Position numbers and translations under genes: made by a program. Below, piece by piece: positions 1 to 7,655 of a stretch of 64,000 bases of DNA (its first letter is position 1; every line of letters starts with the position of its first letter). The stretch comes from DASUPK01 sp963797265 (GTDB taxonomy: Bacteria > Actinomycetota > Thermoleophilia > Solirubrobacterales > 70-9), in contig CAWCOY010000002.1 in the NCBI GenBank assembly GCA_963797265.1, positions 620,001 through 684,000 of the forward strand, read 5' to 3'. The notes beneath the pieces were generated by a model that saw nothing but the letters and a program-made list of their open reading frames with translations, had not been told where the DNA came from and did not search any database.

Positions 1-673
1 GGGTGTCGTGTTCGGCCCAGGCCAGCGTGATCGGGACCTTGATCGACTTCAGCTCCTCGATTCGGCCGGCCCGCATCAGCGCGCTCGCCTCCTCATACGC
101 CGGCGCGGTCACGTACGCCTTCGCGAGAGCCTGCGCCTCGCCCGGACTTAGTCGCTCCGGCCGGTAGATGAACCGACCGAGGGCCTCCCTCCTCCCGCGG
201 GAGCTGTGCATGATCGGTCGGAAGAACGGCCGCAGTGCCCGTCCTCGACGCCTCGCGCGAGCGAGCCGTCTGTTGGACGGATCGGGTGAGCGCTTCCAGA
301 ACCCAGCCGGGCAGAGGGCTACGGCGGCGCTCACGGCGCCCTGTCGGGCGCACTCGACTGCCACCCAACCCCCGAGCGAGATCCCGGCGACGGCCGGCTT
401 TCCCTCGATCCCGAGGGCGTCATAGAAGTCGAGGACCGCCGTCGCCAGGTTGGCCGCTCGGGGCGAAACCCCGTTGGGCAGCTGCCCCGATTCGCCGAAG
501 CCAGGCATGTCGACGGCGATCACCTCGCGCTCGTTGGCCAGCCGATCCATGACGGGAGACCACTGGATCAGCGTGCCGCCTAGCGAGTGAAGGAGGATGA
601 CCGGGTCGCCCTGTCCCCGCCGCACGTGATTCAGCCAGACCGGCCCGACGGTCGAGCGGAGCTCGTCCTTCAT
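1..673 (-). CDS. alpha/beta hydrolase, C-terminus cut by window edge
   Basis: Reading the minus strand from the ATG at 673 gives an uninterrupted frame to the window edge. It starts MKDELRSTVGPVWLNHVRRG and carries the alpha/beta hydrolase landmarks: an oxyanion-loop segment VILLHSLGG near residue 26, DMPGFGES near residue 55, and a nucleophile elbow GISLGG near residue 97 (Ser). The catalytic His would lie beyond the window. The start overlaps the stop of the upstream GNAT gene in an ATGA, so the two are almost certainly co-transcribed. The substrate cannot be told from sequence. The family includes esterases, epoxide hydrolases and C-C bond hydrolases. Confidence 0.85.
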   Translation of the reverse strand, partial: MKDELRSTVGPVWLNHVRRGQGDPVILLHSLGGTLIQWSPVMDRLANEREVIAVDMPGFGESGQLPNGVSPRAANLATAVLDFYDALGIEGKPAVAGISLGGWVAVECARQGAVSAAVALCPAGFWKRSPDPSNRRLARARRRGRALRPFFRPIMHSSRGRREALGRFIYRPERLSPGEAQALAKAYVTAPAYEEASALMRAGRIEELKSIKVPITLAWAEHDT

Positions 674-1158
674 AGCTCCAGGTTGTATTCCACGTAGGTG
701 CCCGACTCCGCCCCGGTGCGGTTGTAGACCTGCTGCGCCCGGTGGTTGTCCGGCGCGGTCAGCCACTCGAGCGCCGGCATGCCGAGCTCCCTGCAGCGCT
801 CGGCGCAGGCCTCGATCAAAGCGTCGGCTATCCCCCGCCCCCGCGCCTCGGGGTCGACGAAGAGGTCCTCGAGGTAGCCGATCCTCGCCGCCTTCAGGCT
901 CGACCACTTCCAGTCGAGGGTGGCGAAGCCCACCGCCTTCCCTCCGTCACGCGCGATGAAGATCGCGCCCTGGCTCGGTTCGTTGATCAGGGTCTCGAAC
1001 ATGCTCCGGAGACCCTCGTCGTCGGGCTCGGTCTCGTAGAACTCGCAGTAGGCGCGGATCAGAGGGAGCATCTCCTCGATCTCATCCGTCCGCGCCGGAT
1101 GGACATCGACCCCCTCGGCCAGCTTGCGCGGCCCCTCCGCGACGGGTTCTTCTGCCAT
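670..1158 (-). CDS. GNAT family N-acetyltransferase
   Basis: A 162-aa protein with the GCN5-related fold. The acetyl-CoA pyrophosphate-binding motif A is visible as ARGRGIADALI near residues 105-115 after a beta strand reading YLEDLFVDPEA, and a C-terminal segment with the usual NxxAxxxYxxxG-like pattern reads NHRAQQVYNRTGAE. Such enzymes move an acetyl group from acetyl-CoA to an amine. The acceptor is unknown. It is the first gene of a two-gene minus-strand unit with the hydrolase (ATGA overlap). No Shine-Dalgarno precedes the ATG. Instead TAGTAT ends 6 bases before it, which suggests a leaderless mRNA. Confidence 0.88.
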   Translation of the reverse strand: MAEEPVAEGPRKLAEGVDVHPARTDEIEEMLPLIRAYCEFYETEPDDEGLRSMFETLINEPSQGAIFIARDGGKAVGFATLDWKWSSLKAARIGYLEDLFVDPEARGRGIADALIEACAERCRELGMPALEWLTAPDNHRAQQVYNRTGAESGTYVEYNLEL

Positions 1159-1181
1159 GCGCCGATACTAGGCTCTCGGCA
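1159..1181. promoter_or_regulatory. 23-bp bidirectional spacer with two leaderless -10 hexamers
   Basis: The whole gap between the divergent GNAT and lipoprotein genes is 23 bp. On the minus strand TAGTAT (1170-1165) ends 6 bases before the GNAT ATG. On the plus strand TAGGCT (1169-1174) ends 7 bases before the lipoprotein ATG. Both match TANNNT at the distance expected if transcription starts on the start codon. No -35 consensus or ribosome binding site fits in the gap. This is inference from spacing only. Confidence 0.5.
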
Positions 1182-1676
1182 ATGTCGCCCCGGGGACTCG
1201 GCTTGCTGCTCGGCCTTGCCATTCTGCTGATCGGCGGGTGCGGCAGCAATAACCCCGGCGACGAGACCACACTGAACAACACGCGGCAGATCTCCGGCGA
1301 GTGGGCCGGGAAGCTCCACCAGGAGGGGCTGCCCCCATTCGAGGTCGCCGTTGATATCGGGGCGGACGCCACTGCTCGGGTCGCTTACACCGGCATCGCC
1401 TGCGGCGGCAGCTGGACCCTGGACGAGGTTCGGCCCTCCACGCCGCCCGGCTACGTGTTCACCGAGCAGATCACGGAGGGGGCAGGCGGTACCTGCAAGG
1501 GAACCGGCAGGGTCACGCTCTCTCCGATACAGCGCCACTCACCGAATGGACCGGCGTACACGCGCATGAACTACAGCTTCACCGGTGGAGGCGTCGCCAG
1601 CCGCGGACTGCTTCACCGAATCCACGCCGGCGAGGTCGCGGCGGTTTTCAAGAAGGCCGGAGTCACCCCGCCCTGA
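1182..1676 (+). CDS. small secreted lipoprotein of unknown function
   Basis: A 164-aa protein with a type II signal peptide: basic MSPRGLG, a hydrophobic stretch, then a lipobox-like IGGC with the acylated cysteine near residue 20. The mature part (SNNPGDETTLN onward) is hydrophilic, with two more cysteines (in IACGGSW and GGTCKGTG) that could form a disulfide, and it resembles small beta-rich lipoproteins. No enzyme motif is visible. It should be anchored to the outer face of the membrane. The start is chosen because a TAGGCT hexamer lies 7 bases upstream and the signal peptide follows directly. Confidence 0.72.
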   Translation: MSPRGLGLLLGLAILLIGGCGSNNPGDETTLNNTRQISGEWAGKLHQEGLPPFEVAVDIGADATARVAYTGIACGGSWTLDEVRPSTPPGYVFTEQITEGAGGTCKGTGRVTLSPIQRHSPNGPAYTRMNYSFTGGGVASRGLLHRIHAGEVAAVFKKAGVTPP

Positions 1677-1733
1677 GCAGAGGCTGATTGCGCCCAGGAA
1701 GGGGCGGGCCGGCCGCGAATAGAGAGGGTCGGC

Positions 1734-2852
1734 ATGGCGCAAATGGACTCACCGGCGCGCCTGATCGCCCGCAACGTCCTGATCGTGGTGGGCGTCGTTC
1801 TCGTGCTCTACGTGATCTACCTGCTGCGCAAGCCGATCAGCTGGCTGATCATCGCCGCCTTCCTGGCTGTCGCCCTGGCCGGCCCCGTCAACTTCTTCCA
1901 GCGCTACATGAAGCGCGGACTCGCCATCGCGCTCACCTACCTGGGCCTCCTGGCGATCCCGATCGGCCTCGGGGCGGTGCTGCTTCCGCCGATCGTCAAC
2001 CAGATCTCGGACGTCGCCACCAACGCCCCTAGCTACGTCTCGGACGTCGAGGACTACGTCCACAAGAACAAGACACTCAACGACCTGAACGAGAAGTACG
2101 ACATCACCCAGAAGCTCTCCGACGAAGCCGACAAGCTGCCGAGCAAGGCCGGCGACGCCGCCAAGGTCCTCCGCGACATCGGCTTCGGCCTGGTCAGCTC
2201 GATTTTCGCCGGCGTGACGATCCTGATCCTGAGCATCTTCATGGTGTCCGCCGGGCCCAGATGGATAGAGAGCTTCATCCGCATGCAGAGACCCGAGCAC
2301 GCGGAGCGGATAGAGCGGACCCTGCGCCGCATCGCCAATGCCGTCGGCAACTACGTGGGAGGCGCGCTGCTCCAGGCGACGATCGCCGGTGTCTCCTCGT
2401 TCATCGTCTTGAAGATCCTCGGGGTGCCCTTCGCGGGACCGCTGGCGGTGGTCGTCTTCACCTTCGACCTGATCCCGGTGGTCGGGGCAACGATCGGCGC
2501 CGTGTTCGTCGGAATCGTCACCGCGTTCGTGAACTTCCCCGTTGCGCTGATCATCTGGATCGTCTTCGCAATCGTCTATCAGCAGGTCGAGAACTATCTG
2601 ATCCAGCCTCAGATCCAGAAGCGGGCGACGAAGGTCGAGGCGTTTGTGATCCTGGTCGCAGTGCTCTTCGGAAGCACCCTCTTCGGCGTCCTCGGCGCGA
2701 TCCTCGCCGTCCCGATAGCGGCATCGATCCAGATCGCCGTGCTCGAGTACCGCGAGTACCGCCGGGAGGTCGCGGCGGCCGAGCAGGAGGCCGGCGGACC
2801 GACCCCGTCACCGCCGCCCGAGGGGCCGACTCCGGCCCCCGAAGCTACTTAG
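1734..2852 (+). CDS. AI-2E family transporter (PF01594-type)
   Basis: A 372-aa polytopic membrane protein. It has two N-terminal helices (residues about 15-50), a long hydrophilic region rich in Lys/Asp/Glu (about 85-145), then five or six further helices. The C-terminal PTPSPPPEGPTPAPEAT tail is disordered. The order and the conserved motif FDLIPVVGATIG followed by a QQVENYLIQPQI segment are characteristic of the AI-2E/UPF0118 permease family, whose members export AI-2 or act as Na+/H+ antiporters. The actual substrate here is unknown. The last 8 bp overlap the stop of the convergent MarR gene. Confidence 0.9.
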   Translation: MAQMDSPARLIARNVLIVVGVVLVLYVIYLLRKPISWLIIAAFLAVALAGPVNFFQRYMKRGLAIALTYLGLLAIPIGLGAVLLPPIVNQISDVATNAPSYVSDVEDYVHKNKTLNDLNEKYDITQKLSDEADKLPSKAGDAAKVLRDIGFGLVSSIFAGVTILILSIFMVSAGPRWIESFIRMQRPEHAERIERTLRRIANAVGNYVGGALLQATIAGVSSFIVLKILGVPFAGPLAVVVFTFDLIPVVGATIGAVFVGIVTAFVNFPVALIIWIVFAIVYQQVENYLIQPQIQKRATKVEAFVILVAVLFGSTLFGVLGAILAVPIAASIQIAVLEYREYRREVAAAEQEAGGPTPSPPPEGPTPAPEAT

Positions 2853-3399
2853 CGGCGGCTCCGGCCCCAGCGGCTGCGGCCACCTCGGGCACGTCCGTCT
2901 CGGGAGCGTTCTCGAGCGCCCGCTTGAGGATGTCGCGAAGTGCCTTCTGATCCTTCACGGAGAGCGAGGCGATCGCCGGCGGCGGCTCCGCCATCCGCTT
3001 CGTGATCTCGGATCTCATGAACTCACCCTCCTCGGTGAGCACCAAGAGCTTCACGCGCCGGTCCCCCTCCGCCGCCTCTCGGCGGACCAGACCACGCTCC
3101 TCGAGCCGGTCGACGATGCCCGTGACGTTCGAGTTGTCGCAGAAGAGCGCGTTCGCGAGCTCGCTCATCTTCCGCGGACCGGACCCCAGCATCCGCAGCG
3201 CGATCATCTGTTGAGGGGCGAGCTCGTGCTCACCGCCCACCGCCATGAAGCGCCGCTTGTTGGTGACCATCAGCCAGTGCATCAGGCTCCACGCCTCGCT
3301 GCCGGGATCGGTCCGACCGGCCTCCCCGGCGAGCCAGGAGCCCGGACCGGGCCAGCCGCTGCGCTTCTCGGTGGTCATCTCTCCCTTGGTGCCAGCCAT
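2845..3399 (-). CDS. MarR family transcriptional regulator
   Basis: A 184-aa winged-helix regulator. The central part (about residues 40-140) reads as a MarR fold: MALxML-like helix, MSELANALFCDNSNVTGIVD recognition region, then RREAAEGDRRVKLLVLTEEG for the wing. An Ala/Pro-rich tail follows. It is transcribed away from a three-gene ABC exporter, and a palindrome overlapping the exporter -35 box (3427-3447) is its likely operator. By analogy with MarR/EmrR proteins it probably represses the exporter until a small ligand binds. An internal ATG (MTTEKRS) is a possible alternative start. Confidence 0.88.
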   Translation of the reverse strand: MAGTKGEMTTEKRSGWPGPGSWLAGEAGRTDPGSEAWSLMHWLMVTNKRRFMAVGGEHELAPQQMIALRMLGSGPRKMSELANALFCDNSNVTGIVDRLEERGLVRREAAEGDRRVKLLVLTEEGEFMRSEITKRMAEPPPAIASLSVKDQKALRDILKRALENAPETDVPEVAAAAGAGAAAK

Positions 3400-3426
3400 A
3401 GATTACCACGATACTGGCGCTTCGCG

Positions 3427-3458
3427 ATATTTGCAAGCTTCAACTATCTCTGTATACT
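3427..3458 (+). promoter_or_regulatory. ABC exporter promoter with MarR-type palindromic operator
   Basis: TTGCAA at 3431-3436 and TATACT at 3453-3458 are separated by 16 bp, a good sigma-A promoter pointing at the ABC genes. An imperfect palindrome at 3427-3447 (ATAnTTG on the left, CAAnTAT on the right) covers the -35 box. Its arms match the TAGTTG/CAACTA-like half sites often bound by MarR proteins. Binding there would block polymerase. This region is also clearly AT-richer than its surroundings. Confidence 0.6.
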
Positions 3459-3499
3459 GCCGCCCTTCTCCACACGACGCGACCCGGAGGGGGATCCGG

Positions 3500-4537
3500 A
3501 TGCCGAGTAGCAACGGAATGCCGACAGAAGCCAACGGAATCGAGGTGAACGGCCTCGTCCGCGAGTTCAAGGGCGGCGTGAAGGCCGTCGAGGGAATCGA
3601 CTTCGAGGTCCGGCCGGGTGAGATCTACGGCTTCCTCGGTCCCAACGGGGCGGGCAAATCCACCACGGTCCACATGCTGACCACCCTTCTCCCTCCCACC
3701 GCGGGGTCCGCGCGCGTCGCCGGGCACGACGTCGTCAAGGAGGGTGCCGCCGTTCGCGATGCGATCGGCGCGGCCCTGCAGGAGGCGGCGCTCGATCCGA
3801 ACCTGACCGCACGCGACCACATGCGCCTCCAGGGCGCGCTGCACGGCATGGAGAAGGCCGAGCGCACGAGGCGCGGCGACGAGCTGATCGAGCGCGTCGG
3901 CCTCGCCGACGCCGCCGATCGCAAGGTAGGCGGGTACTCGGGCGGGATGAAGCGGCGGCTTGATCTCGCACTGGCTCTGCTGCACGGTCCCCGGGTCCTT
4001 TTCCTCGACGAGCCGACCACCGGGCTCGACATCCAGAGCCGCACCGCCCTCTGGGACGAGGTGGCCCACCTCTCTCGCGACGAGGGCATGACCGTCTTCC
4101 TCACCACCCAGTACCTCGAGGAGGCCGACCAGCTCGCCGACCACCTCGGGATCATCGATCACGGCAAGATCGTGGCCGCGGGGACGCCCGACGCCCTGAA
4201 GGCCGAGGTCGGTCGCCCGACCGTGGAGGTCGTGCCGACCGACCACGCCGACCGCGACCGAGCGGTGGAGCTGCTTCGACCGTTCGGCGAGCTGGTGCCC
4301 GGAACCCCACAGGGCGCCGCGGTGAGACTCGAGTCGGATGGAGGCGAGCGGCTCGCCGACATCATCCGCGCCTTCGACCAGGCCGACGTCAAGGTCGCGA
4401 ACCTCGAGCTCCACGAAGCGAGCCTCAACGACGTCTTCCTCACCAAGACCGGCCGCTCTCTGGAGGGCGCCCAGCGCGAGGCCGCCCAGGAGGGCGAGAC
4501 CGGCGAGCAGCCCGCGCTCGAGGGAGCGCCCGCCTGA
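3500..4537 (+). CDS. DrrA-like ABC exporter ATP-binding protein
   Basis: A 345-aa nucleotide-binding subunit. Walker A GPNGAGKST lies near residues 47-55, the signature is YSGGMKRR, Walker B is VLFLDEPTTGLD, and the switch region reads FLTTQYLEEAD, where the usual H-loop His is Gln, as in DrrA-type drug and lipid exporters. The C-terminal DUF4162-like part ends with VFLTKTGRS. I use the ATG at 3500 because a GGAGGGGGA ribosome site precedes it. The frame stays open further upstream but that part is over the promoter. The stop overlaps the next ATG (TGATG), so it forms an operon with the two permeases. Confidence 0.92.
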   Translation: MPSSNGMPTEANGIEVNGLVREFKGGVKAVEGIDFEVRPGEIYGFLGPNGAGKSTTVHMLTTLLPPTAGSARVAGHDVVKEGAAVRDAIGAALQEAALDPNLTARDHMRLQGALHGMEKAERTRRGDELIERVGLADAADRKVGGYSGGMKRRLDLALALLHGPRVLFLDEPTTGLDIQSRTALWDEVAHLSRDEGMTVFLTTQYLEEADQLADHLGIIDHGKIVAAGTPDALKAEVGRPTVEVVPTDHADRDRAVELLRPFGELVPGTPQGAAVRLESDGGERLADIIRAFDQADVKVANLELHEASLNDVFLTKTGRSLEGAQREAAQEGETGEQPALEGAPA

Positions 4538-5358
4538 TGGAGGCCGCCACACTCGAGGCCCCGATGGCCCCGCGGCGGGAGCACCCCTCCATCTGGGTGC
4601 AGGCGCCCGAGCTGGCGCGCCGCTCGATCATGCGGACCATCCGCCAGCCCGCGGCCGTCATCCCCGCGACAACCTTCCCCCTCATCCTGCTGGCGATCAA
4701 CTCCGTTGGCCTCAAGTCGGCCACCGCGCTTCCCGGCTTCCCCACCAACTCCTATGTGACCTTCGCCCTCGCCTTCGCCTTCATCCAGGCAGGCGTCTTC
4801 GCCGTGATCGGCACCGGACAGAACCTCGCCGAGGACAACCAGGGTGGCTTCTTCAACCGGCTGCAGCTGACGCCCATTCATCCTGCCGCGCTGGTCGCCG
4901 GCCAGCTCGCGGGGACCCTGGCGCTCGGCCTCTTCCAAGCGGCGACCTACATCTCGATCGGCCTGATCGCCGGCGCGCACATCGAGGCCGGCTTCGGCGG
5001 GGCGCTCGTGATGGTCCTCCTGTCGATCGCGATCTGTCTCGCCTTCGGCTCGATCGGATTGGCGGTCGGGATGCGCGTCGACGCGCCGGAGAAGGTCCAG
5101 AGCCTCTTCCCGCTGATCTTCGTCTTCCTCTTCCTCAGCTCGATGAGCCTGCCGAGGAACCTGATCCAGACCGACTGGTTCCGTGAGGTCGCCACCTACA
5201 ACCCGGTGAGCTACATGGTCGAGGGGCTCCGTTCTCTCTTGATCACGGGCTGGGACGGAGAGGCGCTCGCGCTCGGCTTCGGCTGCGCGCTCGGGATCCT
5301 CATCCTCGGGCTGACCTTCGCCTCGCTCGGTCTCAGGGAAAGAATGGCGCGGACATGA
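4537..5358 (+). CDS. ABC-2 type exporter permease (DrrB-like), first
   Basis: A 273-aa integral membrane protein with about six hydrophobic helices starting near residue 35, in the ABC-2 permease pattern. The loop LAEDNQGGFFNRLQLTPIHP is the coupling region typical of DrrB-type permeases (NRLxxxPxxP). It shares 1 bp with the ATPase stop and its own stop overlaps the next start as ATGA. With two different permeases the transporter is likely a heterodimeric exporter. Cargo could be an antibiotic, dye or lipid. The MarR neighbour favours a xenobiotic. Confidence 0.9.
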   Translation: MEAATLEAPMAPRREHPSIWVQAPELARRSIMRTIRQPAAVIPATTFPLILLAINSVGLKSATALPGFPTNSYVTFALAFAFIQAGVFAVIGTGQNLAEDNQGGFFNRLQLTPIHPAALVAGQLAGTLALGLFQAATYISIGLIAGAHIEAGFGGALVMVLLSIAICLAFGSIGLAVGMRVDAPEKVQSLFPLIFVFLFLSSMSLPRNLIQTDWFREVATYNPVSYMVEGLRSLLITGWDGEALALGFGCALGILILGLTFASLGLRERMART

Positions 5359-6125
5359 GGCGCTACTTCTCGGTCGCCGGGGGCCTGGCGTGGCGGCTCC
5401 TGCACACGCTGGTCACCAACCCGCTGCTCTTCCTACCGCCGATGCTGATGCCGATCTTCTTCTTCACCGCGTTCGCGGGCGGCCTCTCGGCGGTCAGCAA
5501 CGCCCCGGGCTTCGACTATCCGCCCGGATACACGTCCTTCATCTTCGCCTTCGTCCTCTGCCAGAGCGCGGCCTTCGGGGGCGTATTCAGCGGCTTCTCG
5601 ATCGCCGCCGACTTCCAGTTCGGGTTCGGCCGTCGCCTGATGCTGGCGACGCCGCACCGCAGCGCGCTGATTGCGGGCTACGGCGTCGTCGCGATGATCC
5701 GCGCCGCGGTGACGCTGACGGCGGTGACGCTGATCGCCCTGGCGGCCGGGATGAACATCCATGGCGGCGGTCTCGACCTCTTCGGCATGTACGGGTTGGC
5801 CGCGATCATCAACGTCACGGGTCTGCTCTTCGCCGCGGGCGTCGCGCTGCGCTTCCGCAGCCTCCAGGCCACCCCGCTGATGCAGGTGCCGGTCTTCCTC
5901 TTCCTCTTCCTCGCGCCCGTCTACGTGCCCCGCGAGCTGCTCGGCGGCTGGGTACACGCGGTCGCCCCGTTCAATCCCGCCACGCACGTGATGGAGACCG
6001 TCCGCGATCTGATCGCCGGAACGGGCTCGGAGTACCTGGCGACCCTGGGCATCATCGCGGCTCTGCTCGCGGCTGTGTTCGTCTTCGCGATCACCGGGCT
6101 GCGGCGGGCCGAGGCCGCGGGATAG
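5355..6125 (+). CDS. ABC-2 type exporter permease (DrrB-like), second
   Basis: A 256-aa membrane protein with six hydrophobic segments. The coupling loop reads ADFQFGFGRRLMLATPHRSAL and a Pro-rich end of helix 5 reads APVYVPRELLGGWV, both usual for ABC-2 permeases. It starts inside the stop of the first permease (ATGA), so translation is probably coupled. It is only distantly similar to its partner, so this is not a recent tandem copy. It is the last gene of the exporter operon. A 77-bp gap follows before the DoxX gene. Confidence 0.9.
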   Translation: MRRYFSVAGGLAWRLLHTLVTNPLLFLPPMLMPIFFFTAFAGGLSAVSNAPGFDYPPGYTSFIFAFVLCQSAAFGGVFSGFSIAADFQFGFGRRLMLATPHRSALIAGYGVVAMIRAAVTLTAVTLIALAAGMNIHGGGLDLFGMYGLAAIINVTGLLFAAGVALRFRSLQATPLMQVPVFLFLFLAPVYVPRELLGGWVHAVAPFNPATHVMETVRDLIAGTGSEYLATLGIIAALLAAVFVFAITGLRRAEAAG

Positions 6126-6202
6126 CTTTCCGACTTCGCCGAGAAGCTTGACTGTGCAACAATCCTGGCTAGCACGGTAATCCGGCTAAGGAGGAGATCC
6201 CC

Positions 6203-6625
6203 GTGGACGTTGTCTTCCTGGTCGGCAGGATCCTGTTCGCGTTCTTGTTCGTCAGTTCGGGGTTCATGGCCCACCTCGGACAGGGCGGCAAGCAGGGACG
6301 CGGCTACGCCCGCTCGCTAGGCGCTCCTGCCCCCGATCTGCTCGTGCCGCTCAGCGGGGTCGCGATCATCCTCGGGGGCCTGATGATCGCCCTCGGCATC
6401 TGGGCGGACCTCGGCGCCCTCCTCATCATCGGCTTCCTGATCGGGATCACGCCGATCATGCATGCCTTCTGGAAGGTCGATGATCCGCAGGTGCGGCCGA
6501 TCCAGAGCGCGATGTTCTTCAAGAACGTCGGCCTGCTGGGCGCCGCCCTGATCATCTTCTACGTCTACAACCAGGGGCAGGACCTCGACCTGTCGATCAC
6601 CGACGCGCTGTTCGGGAAGATCTAG
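6203..6625 (+). CDS. DoxX family membrane protein
   Basis: A 140-aa protein of four hydrophobic helices with the DoxX pattern: an N-terminal RILFAFLFVSSG helix, a short loop GYARSLGAPAPDLLVPLSG, then LGGLMIALGIWADLGALLI. DoxX proteins are small quinone- or redox-linked membrane proteins. In actinobacteria some join a thiol-oxidative-stress membrane complex. The start is GTG at 6203 with AAGGAGGAG just upstream. A TTGACT hexamer at 6148-6153 may be its -35 box. Its 3' end overlaps by 29 bp with the convergent DCC-type thiol-redox gene. Confidence 0.88.
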   Translation: MDVVFLVGRILFAFLFVSSGFMAHLGQGGKQGRGYARSLGAPAPDLLVPLSGVAIILGGLMIALGIWADLGALLIIGFLIGITPIMHAFWKVDDPQVRPIQSAMFFKNVGLLGAALIIFYVYNQGQDLDLSITDALFGKI

Positions 6626-7007
6626 CTATCCGCTCATCCGCCCGCCGCTTGGCGCCCTCCGTGACCAGCTTTCCCCAGCGCCTGCGGTTGCCGGCGACCC
6701 AGCGGTAGGCGCGATCGGTCGCCCGCGGGGCCCGCGAGGTGAGCGCGGCCAGCGGGGCCCCGCCGGGCAGCAGCCGGAACAGCCCTGGGAAGGCCGCGCC
6801 CGCCGACCGGACCGTGCCCTCGCCGTCCACCAGGTGCCAGGAGGCGAGCCGTTCCTCCACGGGCATCCCGCTAAGTAGCCGATCCGCCTCCTCCGTCTGG
6901 ATCGCGACCGGGCGGACCGAGCCGCGCCGGTCCCAGGCGAGCACCTTGCCAAGGCACCAGCGGCAGAAGCCGCAGTCGGAGTCGTAGAAGAGGATTGCTT
7001 TGTTCAT
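6597..7007 (-). CDS. DCC family thiol-disulfide oxidoreductase-like protein (DUF393)
   Basis: A 136-aa protein starting MNKAILFYDSDCGFCRWCLG, which contains the DxxCxxC signature of the DCC (DUF393) family near residues 10-17. Members are thioredoxin-like and often sit beside DoxX or membrane redox proteins. The frame is open upstream to 7052, but the ATG at 7007 directly precedes the conserved core, so I prefer it. The C-terminus is very basic (KRRADERIARSSRTARR) and lies over the end of the DoxX gene on the other strand. Confidence 0.82.
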   Translation of the reverse strand: MNKAILFYDSDCGFCRWCLGKVLAWDRRGSVRPVAIQTEEADRLLSGMPVEERLASWHLVDGEGTVRSAGAAFPGLFRLLPGGAPLAALTSRAPRATDRAYRWVAGNRRRWGKLVTEGAKRRADERIARSSRTARR

Positions 7008-7075
7008 CCGTCCAGGTCCAGGGCCGACGGCTGGGCACGGGTATCCCAGCACGGCCGTGGAGCGCTAACGAAGCA

Positions 7076-7094
7076 GAAGGGGAAACGCCCCTTC
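7076..7094. other. perfect 7-bp hairpin in divergent spacer
   Basis: GAAGGGG (7076-7082) and CCCCTTC (7088-7094) form a perfect stem with a 5-base loop. It lies in the 102-bp gap between the divergent DCC gene and the 177-aa protein gene, 15 bases before the latter's ATG. There is no T-run, so it may be a leader structure rather than a terminator. Confidence 0.35.
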
Positions 7095-7109
7095 CAATTC
7101 GGAACCGGG

Positions 7110-7643
7110 ATGGATCAGATCGCGGGAGAACACTCGCAGGCGGCGGTCTTCGCCGCAGAGGGCAAGACACGGCACCGGCTGGTGCGGATTGCGGGGGCCG
7201 CCGCCGTCGCGTTGCTCGTCTCCTGGCTGATCGCGCTCGCTCTCGGAGTGCTCGGGGGCTTCGACTCCCTCCCCGGCCTCCCCGACTCACCGTCGACGGG
7301 TTCGAACAACGCCGGCGGCATTCAGCCGGAGGCATCGCATCCCAGTCCCGCCCCGCAACCGCAACCGCAACCGCAAATGCAACGGCGGCATGTGGCGTCC
7401 TCGGTTCCGACCTCGACCTCGACCACGGCGCCGGTGGGCGACCCTCCGAGCCGAACCCGGTCGAAGAGCTCGACCCCGGAGACGACTTCCAAGGTCCGCG
7501 TCTCGCCGAGCCCCCCGGCCCCCACCGGGTCCGCCACGACCAACGGGCGCCGCCTAGGCACGACCAAGACGACGACTGGTAAGCCAATCGGATCGCCGGG
7601 TAACGGGCCGGGCGGAAGTGGCGCGCCGGGTCGCCTTCGCTAG
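7110..7643 (+). CDS. single-pass membrane protein with disordered Pro/Ser/Thr tail
   Basis: A 177-aa protein. A short charged cytoplasmic part (residues 1-28) is followed by one strong transmembrane helix (about 29-52, IAGAAAVALLVSWLIALALG). The rest is low complexity, rich in Pro, Ser, Thr and Gly, with a PQPQPQPQ run coded by a hexamer repeat. No domain is recognisable. It ends 12 bp before the deacetylase-glycosyltransferase gene and is probably co-transcribed, so it may be an anchor or accessory for surface polysaccharide synthesis. That role is a guess from position. Confidence 0.6.
   Translation: MDQIAGEHSQAAVFAAEGKTRHRLVRIAGAAAVALLVSWLIALALGVLGGFDSLPGLPDSPSTGSNNAGGIQPEASHPSPAPQPQPQPQMQRRHVASSVPTSTSTTAPVGDPPSRTRSKSSTPETTSKVRVSPSPPAPTGSATTNGRRLGTTKTTTGKPIGSPGNGPGGSGAPGRLR
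7353..7376 (+). repeat. four tandem CCGCAA hexamers
   Basis: Four exact copies of CCGCAA in a row, coding PQPQPQPQ in the tail of the preceding protein. Copy number may vary between strains because the unit is a multiple of three and length change would keep the frame. Confidence 0.8.
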
Positions 7644-7655
7644 CGGCCGGGAGCG

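Noticed and set aside
3245..3499. N-terminal extension of the ABC ATPase frame
   Set aside because: It covers the MarR gene and the promoter/operator, has no conserved sequence, and the ATG at 3500 has a good ribosome site.
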